A stretch of DNA of 64,000 bases from Bacillota bacterium (GTDB lineage Bacteria; Bacillota; Clostridia; Lachnospirales; Lachnospiraceae): contig JAEYPP010000015.1 of NCBI GenBank assembly GCA_023410575.1, positions 1 to 64,000 of the forward strand, read 5' to 3'. The translations under genes were made by a program, and so were the position numbers. Position 1 is the first letter of the stretch; each line of letters starts with the position of its first letter. The notes beneath the pieces were generated by a model, which ran no database searches, had not been told where the DNA came from, and saw nothing but the letters and a program-made list of their open reading frames with translations. Positions 25,230-34,233 of the stretch are shown here, piece by piece.

Positions 25230-26747
25230 CTACAATAATCTATTTAATTCCATAATCAATTGATTTAAAGCATCAACTTGTGATGATAAATTATTAATAT
25301 CATTGGCGTTATCTTGTATCATGGCAGAAATGTCGGAAAACTGATTATTTTCATTTGAAATATCATTCGCAATCTCTCCACTTAAAGAAATTGTATTCTT
25401 AATCAATTGATCTTGTTGTACCTGCATTTTTGCTATGGATGATATCGCATCTACAGAACTCTTTAGCAACTCAAGCATTTCTTTTACCTGTTGAATTGTT
25501 AAAGCAATCATTTTACTTTGCTGATTCATCTGATCTGCATTTTGATTAACGTATTTTACTGCATTCGTTGTACCTTCAATTACTCTAGATATTACATTAT
25601 TTACACTGTCCACAGAATTCTTTGTATTATTAGCAAGTATACCTACTTCATTGGCTACGACAGCAAATCCTCTACCCAAATCACCAGCCCTAGCAGCTTC
25701 TATGGAAGCATTCAAAGCAAGTAGATTGGTAGAAGTAGCAATCTCATTAATAATATCTAATGTTTTATTAATTTCGTGTACGTCTCCTTGTAGTTTTTCC
25801 ATTACATCTAGCGTTTTAGAAGAAGACATTTCCACTTGTTCATTAATTGTTCGTAAATTATTGAGTGCTTCTTCATTTGCTGTTGCTGTATGTAACAGAT
25901 CATTCGACATGAGACTTACTTGTTGGATTTTTTCATCCATATGTAAATTGCTTTCATCCAAATCCACTAATTTTTTCTTACTATGCTCGGTTTTACTTAA
26001 CATAGTATCATTACCTTGAAGTAAGGTTTCACAAATAGCTGTTATTTCTTGCGAAGCAGCACTTTGATTTTGTGAAGCTAACATTAATACATTACTTGAC
26101 TCGGATAATTCTGGAAGTATATGTTCAATGCCACTAAGAGTGTTTTGGAGTTTATCCAGTGAATTATTCGCTATCTCGTTTCCTTTTTTTGATAATGCTT
26201 CATTAACAAGATAAATATCCAATATAATATATAGTATGTAAACAGAAAATGATAGAGCTAACATTATAATCTCTTCCGTAAGGTTAATGTGGTTAACAAA
26301 TTGATTATAATTTAGAATTAAATATAATGCAGTCATTGAGAAATTACAAACTAATGATATAAGGGTTAACTTTTTCTCTTGTAAAAAAGCTAGTGCGGCT
26401 ACAAAAAATATAACTAAAGTCCATGTGCAAAATGCTGGAAAACAAATATAACAACATAGAAGGTTAAAAATATTGGAGCCAATTAATATTCCTTTAATAT
26501 GTTTATAATTCTGATCAGAAGAATCGTTCTTATATCTATTCACCCAATATTTTATGTAAACAACTTCACTAACACCAATGATAGCATATGCAATACTAAT
26601 CCAAACAGGTGTACGTGAAAAAAGATTAAGTGGGATGCAAATAATTCGAAATACACCAGAGCCTAAAGTCACTAAAATCATGATTAATGAAATAAGACTA
26701 ATAACTGTTTTTCTGTAATCAGATAAAATATCTACTTTATTCTTCAT
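25230..26747 (-). CDS. Methyl-accepting chemotaxis protein
   Basis: A 505-residue receptor. The N-terminal 180 residues contain about six hydrophobic segments with no large extracellular sensing domain, which is unusual for MCPs. The C-terminal part is the long MCP coiled coil, with the conserved hairpin NLLALNASIEAARAGDLGRGFAVVANEVG near residue 350. It would pass signals to CheA/CheW encoded elsewhere. There is no obvious HAMP domain. It is inserted between hemW and lepA in an otherwise conserved order. The ligand is unknown; a membrane or redox cue is one guess given the multispan sensor. Confidence 0.9.
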   Translation of the reverse strand: MKNKVDILSDYRKTVISLISLIMILVTLGSGVFRIICIPLNLFSRTPVWISIAYAIIGVSEVVYIKYWVNRYKNDSSDQNYKHIKGILIGSNIFNLLCCYICFPAFCTWTLVIFFVAALAFLQEKKLTLISLVCNFSMTALYLILNYNQFVNHINLTEEIIMLALSFSVYILYIILDIYLVNEALSKKGNEIANNSLDKLQNTLSGIEHILPELSESSNVLMLASQNQSAASQEITAICETLLQGNDTMLSKTEHSKKKLVDLDESNLHMDEKIQQVSLMSNDLLHTATANEEALNNLRTINEQVEMSSSKTLDVMEKLQGDVHEINKTLDIINEIATSTNLLALNASIEAARAGDLGRGFAVVANEVGILANNTKNSVDSVNNVISRVIEGTTNAVKYVNQNADQMNQQSKMIALTIQQVKEMLELLKSSVDAISSIAKMQVQQDQLIKNTISLSGEIANDISNENNQFSDISAMIQDNANDINNLSSQVDALNQLIMELNRLL

Positions 26748-26885
26748 TTAAATACACTCCTTTTGTAATTTAATGTTACTCTTTCGTAATTAACTCATTT
26801 TAATAGAATATCCACAATTTGTGAATATATGTAGAATTTTTAGAATTAATAGAATTTGTAGAATTGATTATCTCTTTATGTGATA

Positions 26886-26914
26886 ATTATAACTCAAAAT
26901 AACAAAAAGTGAAA
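26886..26914 (-). promoter_or_regulatory. Candidate promoter of the MCP gene
   Basis: On the minus strand TTTCAC (26909-26914), 17 bases and a consensus TATAAT (26886-26891), about 140 bp before the start codon. This resembles sigma-A rather than a flagellar sigma-D site. Confidence 0.55.
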
Positions 26915-26961
26915 CTGGTAATTGAAAAAGTATATAAAATTATCGATGCGTACAAACGTTG

Positions 26962-27056
26962 TGCGTCCTTTCTTTTGGACGCTTTTTTATGTAATAGGAA
27001 GTTCTGAGAACTTTCTTATTACATAAAAAAGAAGAAACGATACTCCGTCTCTTCTT
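26962..27056. terminator. Terminator cluster after lepA with a large palindrome
   Basis: gcgtcc/ggacgc forms a hairpin followed by TTTTTT on the plus strand. Those T residues begin a palindrome (26982-27031) of about 24-bp arms, cttttttatgtaataggaa pairing with its complement. A third hairpin (agaagaaacg/cgtctcttct) follows. The palindrome resembles the one at 53740. Confidence 0.7.
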
Positions 27057-27114
27057 CTTAATAACCATTCGCACAGGCAAAGTTGAACAACGCACCTGCA
27101 TGATATTTCATAAC

Positions 27115-28926
27115 TTAATTTTCATCTAACTTTAGCACGGACATGAAGGCACTCTGTGGAATCTCAACGTTACCAACTTGGCGCATTCTCTTCTTACCTT
27201 CCTTCTGTTTCTCAAGAAGTTTCTTCTTACGGCTAATATCACCACCGTAACATTTTGCAAGAACATCCTTACGCATAGCTTTGATTGTCTCACGAGCAAT
27301 TACCTTACTTCCGATTGCTGCTTGAATTGGAATTTCAAACATCTGTCTTGGAATCTCATCTTTTAACTTTTCACACATTCTTCTACCACGTTCATAGGCA
27401 GTTTCTGAATGAACAATAAAGGAAAGTGCATCGACTTCTTCTTTATTAATTAAAATATCTAATTTCGCCAATTTCGATGGAACATAACCCTTCAATTCAT
27501 AATCAAAAGAAGCGTATCCTTTGGATCTTGATTTTAAAGCATCAAAGAAATCGTAAATAATCTCATTTAATGGGAGTTCATACTTTAACAAAGCTCTTGT
27601 TGTCTCCATATATTCCATTCCAAGGTAAATACCACGTCGTTCTTGACATAGCGTCATGATTGCCCCAACAAACTCTGTTGTCACCATGATTTCAGCTGAT
27701 ACAAATGGTTCCTCCATATGCTCAATTTCTGATGGATCAGGAAGATTGGATGGATTCGTAATATCAAGTACTTCTCCATTTGTCTTGTATATTTTATAAA
27801 TAACGCTTGGTGCGGTTGTAACTAAGTCTAGGTTATACTCACGCTCTAAACGCTCCTGGATAATTTCTAGATGCAATAATCCTAAGAATCCACAACGGAA
27901 ACCAAACCCTAAGGCAATAGATGTTTCTGGCTCAAATTGTAAGGACGCATCATTTAATTGAAGCTTATCTAAAGCATCACGTAAATCTGGATATTTTGCA
28001 CCATCTGCTGGATATAAACCACAGTAAACCATCGGATTTACCTTCTTATATCCTGGAAGTGGATGAACACATGGATTATCAGCATCCGTTACTGTGTCAC
28101 CAACCGTTGTATCCTTCACATTTTTCAAACTAGCTGTAATATAGCCAACCATACCTGCAGTTAACTCCTCTGCTGGTATATATTGACCTGGTCCGAAAAC
28201 GCCAAGTTCTACAACATCAGCCTCTGCTCCAGTCGCCATCATGCGAATTGTTGTACCCTTTTTAACGGTACCTTCTACTACTCGACAAAAAATTATAACA
28301 CCTTTATAAGAATCATAGACTGAATCGAATATTAACGCTTGCAAAGGAGCATCTTTATCACCTTGTGGACTAGGAAGTTTATGAACGATTGCTTCTAATA
28401 CATTCTCGATATTTAAACCCGTCTTAGCAGAAATTTGTGGAGCATCATGAGCCTCTAACCCAATAATATCTTCAATCTCAGCTATAACACGTTCTGGATC
28501 TGCACTCGGTAAATCAATCTTATTAATTACAGGGATTACCTCAAGGTTATGATCAAGTGCAAGATAAACATTTGCTAATGTCTGCGCTTCGATTCCCTGT
28601 GCTGCATCAACAACTAAAATAGCACCTTCACATGCTGCCAAGCTTCGAGATACCTCATAATTAAAATCGACATGGCCAGGAGTATCAATCAAATTAAATA
28701 CATACTCTTCCCCATTTTTAGCCTTATAGACAGTACGAACTGTTTGTGCTTTAATTGTAATACCACGCTCACGTTCCAGATCCATATTATCGAGTACCTG
28801 TGCTTGCATTTCTCGACTTGTAAGCAATCCTGTTTTCTCAATGATACGGTCGGCTAGTGTAGATTTACCGTGATCTATATGAGCAATAATACAAAAATTT
28901 CGAATTCTACGTTGGTCAACTGACAT
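27115..28926 (-). CDS. lepA: Elongation factor 4 (LepA)
   Basis: A 603-residue translational GTPase. G1 is AHIDHGKST near residue 15, G3 DTPGH, G4 NKIDLP, followed by the LepA C-terminal domain with GGDISRKKKLLEKQKEGKKRMR near the end. It back-translocates or remodels stalled ribosomes under stress. Normal length. It follows spoIIP, as in B. subtilis. Confidence 0.97.
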   Translation of the reverse strand: MSVDQRRIRNFCIIAHIDHGKSTLADRIIEKTGLLTSREMQAQVLDNMDLERERGITIKAQTVRTVYKAKNGEEYVFNLIDTPGHVDFNYEVSRSLAACEGAILVVDAAQGIEAQTLANVYLALDHNLEVIPVINKIDLPSADPERVIAEIEDIIGLEAHDAPQISAKTGLNIENVLEAIVHKLPSPQGDKDAPLQALIFDSVYDSYKGVIIFCRVVEGTVKKGTTIRMMATGAEADVVELGVFGPGQYIPAEELTAGMVGYITASLKNVKDTTVGDTVTDADNPCVHPLPGYKKVNPMVYCGLYPADGAKYPDLRDALDKLQLNDASLQFEPETSIALGFGFRCGFLGLLHLEIIQERLEREYNLDLVTTAPSVIYKIYKTNGEVLDITNPSNLPDPSEIEHMEEPFVSAEIMVTTEFVGAIMTLCQERRGIYLGMEYMETTRALLKYELPLNEIIYDFFDALKSRSKGYASFDYELKGYVPSKLAKLDILINKEEVDALSFIVHSETAYERGRRMCEKLKDEIPRQMFEIPIQAAIGSKVIARETIKAMRKDVLAKCYGGDISRKKKLLEKQKEGKKRMRQVGNVEIPQSAFMSVLKLDEN

Positions 28927-29061
28927 ATTTCCTCCTAGTATATGTAATTACATATACATTCTAAAGTTCGTTACACCAGCCTATTTTCTTTATAACATAG
29001 GTCATGGCTCTTTCCATACGCGATATTATAACATATGTCTTAAACGCTGACAAGGTACGGT

Positions 29062-30432
29062 TTATGGATTACTCAGCATTTGGTTTAATATATTAGCAAG
29101 CGGTTCCATTGCATTATAGGCTTCCATAACTGTATTGTTCACGGTACCAAGTTCAATCAATAAACTACGTTCTCTTAAATGCATATTATATCGATAATTT
29201 TTCAGATAATTCCTAACTACAAAACCAGGATAAAGCTTGCGCCCAACCAAAGCTGTTTGCAAACTAAAACCAAGATTCGCCTGTAGATTTGGGTTGTCTA
29301 AACGTTCAATTGGCCCTGACTGATTTCGGCTTAACCCGTTAAATAACATGATTTGTGCGCAATCTTTTCCATTAATCGTAGTCACCCGCTTTTCACCACT
29401 GTCTCTATGTAAGTCAATCACAACTTCAATACTCGGGTTTTCAGCTAATATCTTTTCTATGTTTGGCAACGCAGTGCTATAGGCAAAATTCCGATTGCCA
29501 CTTCCATCTGGCAAGCGATCATAAGCAGTTCTGTCATGATAGACGTTATATCCCATATTCGTTAACAATTCTGTGAGATAATTTCCTGCCCCAACAACCG
29601 TATCTGCTTCTACATTTGACTTACTATCAATATAGGTTTCACTCGCATGAGTATGATAAATAAGAATTTGTGGAGCATCACTATTTTTCTTGATGGAAAA
29701 GTTCATACTAAATAATTTTTCTGTGTCAAAAATCTCTTTTGTTGCTTTCGTTGAAGAATCGACAACATAAAAGTTTGAAAGTAAATAATCAAAATCAAGT
29801 AGTTTTGACATATCATATTGAGTTTTGATAAAATTACTGACTGAAATTGCTTCGTTATGTAAAGTTTCTCCATTCTTCGCTGCTTCTAAAGCTTTTTTAT
29901 ATTCAGGTAACATATCAACATTCCCTGGTAAATACTCAACAATTAATTTGTCTTGTGATTCTATTGTTTGATTTAATACCGATTGATTTTCTTGTTCTGC
30001 CAAATCAGTAAGTGCTGGATTTAAAGTTACATCAATACCATTCTCATCTGCCATATACCAATCATCTGCAAATTCGTAATTCTCGTTATAATTCTCATTC
30101 TCGGTGTTCTCTTCATTCTCTAGAATGATTTTTCCCTGGTGCATGGAATAATAATTTAGGGAGACGCTCTCGGCTATTGTCGAATATACAGTATTTTGGG
30201 AAGTTTCTTCTTTTGCCACATAAGAAAAAACATGATTCTCCTTTGATGTAATTGACAAGTAGATAGATTGTACAACACTAACCCCAAGTTTTTTCATATT
30301 TCTTGTCATGTCATCAGAGGCAAGTGCAACCACCCCTTTGATAATAATGACACCAGTAACAATTATCACAAGCATGAATATGATGCGGTAGTTTGTTATC
30401 GCTCTCCTGGATAATCGACGTCGTCTTCTCAT
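29062..30432 (-). CDS. spoIIP: Stage II sporulation protein P
   Basis: A 456-residue, mostly extracellular protein with a single membrane segment near residues 16-38. The amidase/endopeptidase domain carries ILIYHTHASETYI, VVIDLHRDS and LIELGTVNNTVMEA, the His and Glu motifs of SpoIIP. With SpoIID and SpoIIM it degrades septal peptidoglycan so that the mother cell can engulf the forespore. It lies downstream of gpr as in Bacillus. Control by sigma-E is expected from the family, though I did not identify the promoter. Confidence 0.95.
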   Translation of the reverse strand: MRRRRRLSRRAITNYRIIFMLVIIVTGVIIIKGVVALASDDMTRNMKKLGVSVVQSIYLSITSKENHVFSYVAKEETSQNTVYSTIAESVSLNYYSMHQGKIILENEENTENENYNENYEFADDWYMADENGIDVTLNPALTDLAEQENQSVLNQTIESQDKLIVEYLPGNVDMLPEYKKALEAAKNGETLHNEAISVSNFIKTQYDMSKLLDFDYLLSNFYVVDSSTKATKEIFDTEKLFSMNFSIKKNSDAPQILIYHTHASETYIDSKSNVEADTVVGAGNYLTELLTNMGYNVYHDRTAYDRLPDGSGNRNFAYSTALPNIEKILAENPSIEVVIDLHRDSGEKRVTTINGKDCAQIMLFNGLSRNQSGPIERLDNPNLQANLGFSLQTALVGRKLYPGFVVRNYLKNYRYNMHLRERSLLIELGTVNNTVMEAYNAMEPLANILNQMLSNP

Positions 30433-30510
30433 AGCATCCCATTCCTTTTTGTTTTAATTAAATAACTACACTAGACTTCTAAGTTTGAAAAAATCGACTA
30501 TGTTACTTAA

Positions 30511-30558
30511 GAAACTAAACATATGATTTTTAGATTAATAATCCATATGTTTAGTTTC
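30511..30558. terminator. Perfect 15-bp inverted repeat between gpr and spoIIP
   Basis: gaaactaaacatatg (30511-30525) and catatgtttagtttc (30544-30558). There is no T run, so it may be an operator or a 3' stabiliser rather than a true terminator. Confidence 0.55.
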
Positions 30559-30611
30559 CATTAACAACCCACACAAATCATACGTGCAATCTCTTGTTGC
30601 AATAATATCGA

Positions 30612-31532
30612 TTACACCTGATGAAAACAAGAGTTGAGCGCCTCTGAGATTGTGTAACTAATACACTTCATAGACTCATCAATATTCTTTGGTGTTACAA
30701 ACATATTATGAACAGATTGATGTTCCGTGACTTCTGAAAGAAACTTATTTATTTCGTCATCAGAAAATCCTTGACTGTTCAACATATTTCCCATAGAATC
30801 GCAAACTATTGTTGTCGCATCGACAACTGTTGGAACTCCAAGTGCAACTACCTTTACCCCTAAGCTTTCCTCATTTAATGCCTTACGATTATTACCGATT
30901 CCAGCTCCCGGACTAATACCTGTATCTGAAATCTGTATTGTTGTATTAAGCCTTTGAACCGAGCGAGCTGCTAATGCATCAATCGCAAGAATAACAGAAG
31001 GCTTGGTCTCTTTCACCACGCCTCGAATGATTTCGACAGCTTCCATTCCTGTCTGAGCCATAACCCCAGGTGCTATTGCACTAACACAAGATAAATGATT
31101 TTTTTTCTCAAACTCTTCTCCATATTCTCGAATCAGATGTCTTGTTATAAATAGGTTATCAACAACCCAAGGTCCTAGCGCATCTGGCGTTACCTCGCGA
31201 TTCCCAAGGCCAACAATCATAACCCCATCTTTACCAGCATCACCAATAACCTTTAAGATAACTTTTCCAATTTCTTCGCTGATGGAACTATGGTATTCAT
31301 CATCTTTTTTTTGAAGTTTTTCTGCTTCAATCGTAATATATGTTCCCATTGGCTTTTGCATTGCTTTTGCACCATTCTCATCCTTAATAATTACGGTTGT
31401 TATCTTCATATCCTTCTCTTTAATAATCTCTTGCGATAACTCAACACCTTTTATTTCCACGTCATCTTCTTCAAATCTTTCTCGTGCTTCCAAGGCAAGA
31501 TCCGTACGAACATTTTTTAGACCTTTAATCAT
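30612..31532 (-). CDS. gpr: Germination protease (SASP protease)
   Basis: A 306-residue member of peptidase family A25/M63. The N-terminus NVRTDLALEARERF resembles the propeptide region cleaved on activation; later VGLGNREVTPDALGPWVVD and SPGAGIGNNRKAL are conserved. It degrades small acid-soluble spore proteins during germination. It is divergent from rpsT across about 300 bp, as in Bacillus. Confidence 0.95.
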   Translation of the reverse strand: MIKGLKNVRTDLALEARERFEEDDVEIKGVELSQEIIKEKDMKITTVIIKDENGAKAMQKPMGTYITIEAEKLQKKDDEYHSSISEEIGKVILKVIGDAGKDGVMIVGLGNREVTPDALGPWVVDNLFITRHLIREYGEEFEKKNHLSCVSAIAPGVMAQTGMEAVEIIRGVVKETKPSVILAIDALAARSVQRLNTTIQISDTGISPGAGIGNNRKALNEESLGVKVVALGVPTVVDATTIVCDSMGNMLNSQGFSDDEINKFLSEVTEHQSVHNMFVTPKNIDESMKCISYTISEALNSCFHQV

Positions 31533-31611
31533 AAAACATTCTCCTTCTAATATATGCTATGTCTTATCTTCTCATTCCATAAGTTTGTTTCATTTACCGT
31601 CAAAATATGTA

Positions 31612-31640
31612 TTGACAATAATCTAAAATTATACTATGAT
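31612..31640 (+). promoter_or_regulatory. Promoter of rpsT
   Basis: TTGACA (31612-31617), a 17-base spacer and TATGAT (31635-31640). The roughly 180-base leader that follows contains a hairpin ttactatg...catagtaa near 31718-31753, which may serve S20 autoregulation. Confidence 0.8.
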
Positions 31641-31827
31641 ATAACAGAATGTTTTCACGCAATTAATAGTGCACTCTCAAATATTCAGCTCTATGGTCAG
31701 CGTGAAACGATTATTATTTACTATGAAACGTCCGTGTCCGGATCCATAGTAAGATTATGAGCGTATTTACTCATAAGTAACTTCATGCATAACGAAAAAT
31801 TTGGAAAGTTATTTGGAGGATTACACA

Positions 31828-32091
31828 ATGGCAAACATTAAATCTGCTAAGAAAAGAATTAAGGTTATCGAGACTAAGACATTAAGAAATAAGGCTATCA
31901 AATCTAAAGTTAAAACATTAGTAAAGAAAGTTGAAGCTGCTGTTGCTGCAGGTGACAAAGCTCTTGCTACTACATGTTTAAACGAAGCTGTAATAGCTAT
32001 CGATAAAGCTGCTGCTAAGGGCATCTACCACAAGAATACAGCTGGTAGAAAAGTTGGTCGTTTAGCAAAAGCTGTTAACTCTATCGCTTAA
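31828..32091 (+). CDS. rpsT: 30S ribosomal protein S20
   Basis: An 87-residue, Lys/Ala-rich protein starting MANIKSAKKRIKVIE and containing HKNTAGRKVGRLAKAVN near its end, the S20 pattern. It binds 16S rRNA early in 30S assembly. The ATG follows TTGGAGGA; the nine codons read through upstream are leader. Single-gene unit with its own promoter and terminator. Confidence 0.97.
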   Translation: MANIKSAKKRIKVIETKTLRNKAIKSKVKTLVKKVEAAVAAGDKALATTCLNEAVIAIDKAAAKGIYHKNTAGRKVGRLAKAVNSIA

Positions 32092-32140
32092 TTCTATTAG
32101 TACATGATGAGACTGAATGCAGTTTCATTGGATCAGATTT

Positions 32141-32186
32141 AAAATAGGCTATCGTTTCCTATAGGAAACGATAGCCTATTTTTTGT
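32141..32186. terminator. rpsT terminator
   Basis: A near-perfect 20-bp palindrome (aaaataggctatcgtttcct and complement) followed by TTTTTTG. Usable from both strands. Confidence 0.95.
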
Positions 32187-32195
32187 AAATTCATA

Positions 32196-32296
32196 GGTGT
32201 CAAAGTACTTAAGAAAGATATCTCATGTCATTTTACACAAAGAAATGATGTGAACATGGGATGACAAACATATTCATCCGCAACACGCTCTCGCAC
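32196..32296 (-). repeat. Reverse copy of the dispersed composite element
   Basis: Read on the minus strand it gives gcgagagcgtgttgcggatg, tttgtcat, a ttgtgtaaaatgac motif and a tail ending in ttgacacc, matching 3231-3300 and 22980-23025. Confidence 0.75.
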
Positions 32297-32300
32297 TATC

Positions 32301-33122
32301 TTAATAATCATCTAAAAAATTATATTTTTTATCGCCATCATGATAACCGATGATTGTCTTTAAATTAACATCATGAACACTCTTAAATATATTCATATCA
32401 ATATTCGGATTTACTTCACGGAAACGTTTAATCAGTAGTTTCATTTCCTTACGTTTGGAGCCACTTGCAGTATCATCTGTAGAGCAGTTTTCAGTAAAAC
32501 GACAGGCACACTGAAGAAAATGTAAATCATTGTATTGACTCCAATGAACTACTTCCTCTTCTTTCACAAGATACATTGGACGAATTAATTCCATACCCTC
32601 AAAGTTTGTACTATGAAGTTTGGGCATCATCGTCTGAATTTGGGCTCCGTATAACATCCCCATTAAGATGGTTTCAACTACATCATCAAAGTGATGACCA
32701 AGTGCAATTTTATTGCAACCTAGGTCCTTAGCATTCTTATATAAATATCCGCGTCGCATTCTTGCACAAAGATAACAAGGAGAATCTTCGATATCAGCAA
32801 CAATATTAAAGATGTCCGTTTCAAACATATGAATCGGAATGTTTAATAACTCTGCATTATCTATGATCATCTGACGATTTGTCTTATGATAGCCTGGATC
32901 CATTACTAAAAATACTACTTCAAACTTTACTTTACCATGACGCTGTAGTTCTTGCATCAGCTTTGCAAGTAACATGGAATCCTTGCCACCAGACATACAG
33001 ACTGCTATCTTATCGCCTTCTTGAATCAAATCATAGTTTTGAATTCCTTTAATAAATGGTCTCCAAATTTCCTTACGAAATCTTTTAACAATACTACGCT
33101 CTATTTCCTTAAAACGTTCCAT
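32301..33122 (-). CDS. TtcA-family tRNA thiolase
   Basis: A 273-residue PP-loop ATPase. The ATP motif is VCMSGGKDSMLL near residue 43; CYLCARMRRG supplies the CxxC pair that holds a 4Fe-4S cluster in TtcA enzymes, and a further cysteine pair lies in CACRFTENC. TtcA makes 2-thiocytidine at tRNA position 32; clostridial relatives may have other thiolation targets. GAGGTG precedes the start. It is the last of three minus-strand genes after GH31 and the oxidoreductase. Confidence 0.85.
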   Translation of the reverse strand: MERFKEIERSIVKRFRKEIWRPFIKGIQNYDLIQEGDKIAVCMSGGKDSMLLAKLMQELQRHGKVKFEVVFLVMDPGYHKTNRQMIIDNAELLNIPIHMFETDIFNIVADIEDSPCYLCARMRRGYLYKNAKDLGCNKIALGHHFDDVVETILMGMLYGAQIQTMMPKLHSTNFEGMELIRPMYLVKEEEVVHWSQYNDLHFLQCACRFTENCSTDDTASGSKRKEMKLLIKRFREVNPNIDMNIFKSVHDVNLKTIIGYHDGDKKYNFLDDY

Positions 33123-33181
33123 TATTCACCTCAAAAACTTTAATAACATAACTCGATTTTCTATAATACATCAATGCGTTA

Positions 33182-34153
33182 CTAATCACACGGATAACTA
33201 ATTCCCCACTCACTACGTAACAGATCCATCAGTTCCATAATAGCAATGATATCTTTATGAGACATTTCTATACATTCTGATTTTCCTGCTTTTAATGCCT
33301 CGCATACTGCCCTCACTTGATACTCAAAACCAGTAATTTGCTTTGGTCGTTCAATGACGCGTCTTTCGCCATCATTTAGCGCAATAATTATTTTCTCACA
33401 ATTATTAATATTTACGACTTCAATATACCCCTTACTTCCATAAATCATTCCTCTAAGATCAGTATTGGCGGCCATCGTACTACTTAGTACTGCCATTGCA
33501 CCACTGTAATAAACCAAAGTAACCATATTTTGTAAATCAACTCCTGTTTTTGTCTTTATACAGGTTGATTTCATTTCTTTTACGTTCAGTCCTAATACCA
33601 TTGCAGCAAAGTTAAGTGTATATACACCTACATCCAATAGTGCACCACCTGCTAGCAATGGATCCTGTAGACGATTTACACAATCCATGCAATAACCAAC
33701 GTTTGCAGTAACGGTTGTCACTTCTCCAATAATATGATTGTTAAGTAAGTCATCAAGAACCTTTCTCATTGGTAGGAATCTTGTCCACATTGCCTCGGCA
33801 AGAAGTAGCTTCTTTTCCTTTGCTAACTCAACTAATTCTCTTACTTGCCACACATTTACTGTAATAGGTTTTTCACATAATACATTTCTTCCATGCTCTA
33901 AACTTAGCTTGGTATGTTCAAAGTGATAAGAATGTGGTGTTGCTACATAAATTACATCGATTTCTTCATCGGATACAAGTTCTTCGTAAGAACCATATGC
34001 CTTTCTAATGTGATATTCACTTGCAAAATCCTGCGCTCTCTTTAAATCACGTGCACCAACTGCAACACATTCGATTCCTTCCTTTTTCATCTTGGATAAT
34101 GTATAAGCCATCTTGCCTGCTATTTTACCTGCTCCTAAAATACCAAATTTCAT
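33182..34153 (-). CDS. Gfo/Idh/MocA-family oxidoreductase
   Basis: A 323-residue NAD(P)-dependent dehydrogenase. N-terminal Rossmann motif GILGAGKIAGKMAYTL, then VIYVATPHSYHFEHT and CEKPITVN with the conserved EKP lysine, and GALLDVGVYTLNF in the C-terminal domain. These enzymes act on sugars or sugar-derived compounds; trans-dihydrodiol dehydrogenase-like members look closest. The GH31 gene 80 bp upstream suggests a role in plant-sugar use. AGGAGG precedes the ATG. Confidence 0.88.
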   Translation of the reverse strand: MKFGILGAGKIAGKMAYTLSKMKKEGIECVAVGARDLKRAQDFASEYHIRKAYGSYEELVSDEEIDVIYVATPHSYHFEHTKLSLEHGRNVLCEKPITVNVWQVRELVELAKEKKLLLAEAMWTRFLPMRKVLDDLLNNHIIGEVTTVTANVGYCMDCVNRLQDPLLAGGALLDVGVYTLNFAAMVLGLNVKEMKSTCIKTKTGVDLQNMVTLVYYSGAMAVLSSTMAANTDLRGMIYGSKGYIEVVNINNCEKIIIALNDGERRVIERPKQITGFEYQVRAVCEALKAGKSECIEMSHKDIIAIMELMDLLRSEWGISYPCD

Positions 34154-34233
34154 AAATGTCCTCCTGATCTTATTACGATAATTTCGTAAGGTTGGTTATC
34201 GAAGAATCATATGTTTTAAATACACAACACTAT

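Noticed and set aside
31554..31760. 68-residue plus-strand frame upstream of rpsT
   Set aside because: It spans the rpsT promoter and leader and lacks a ribosome site.
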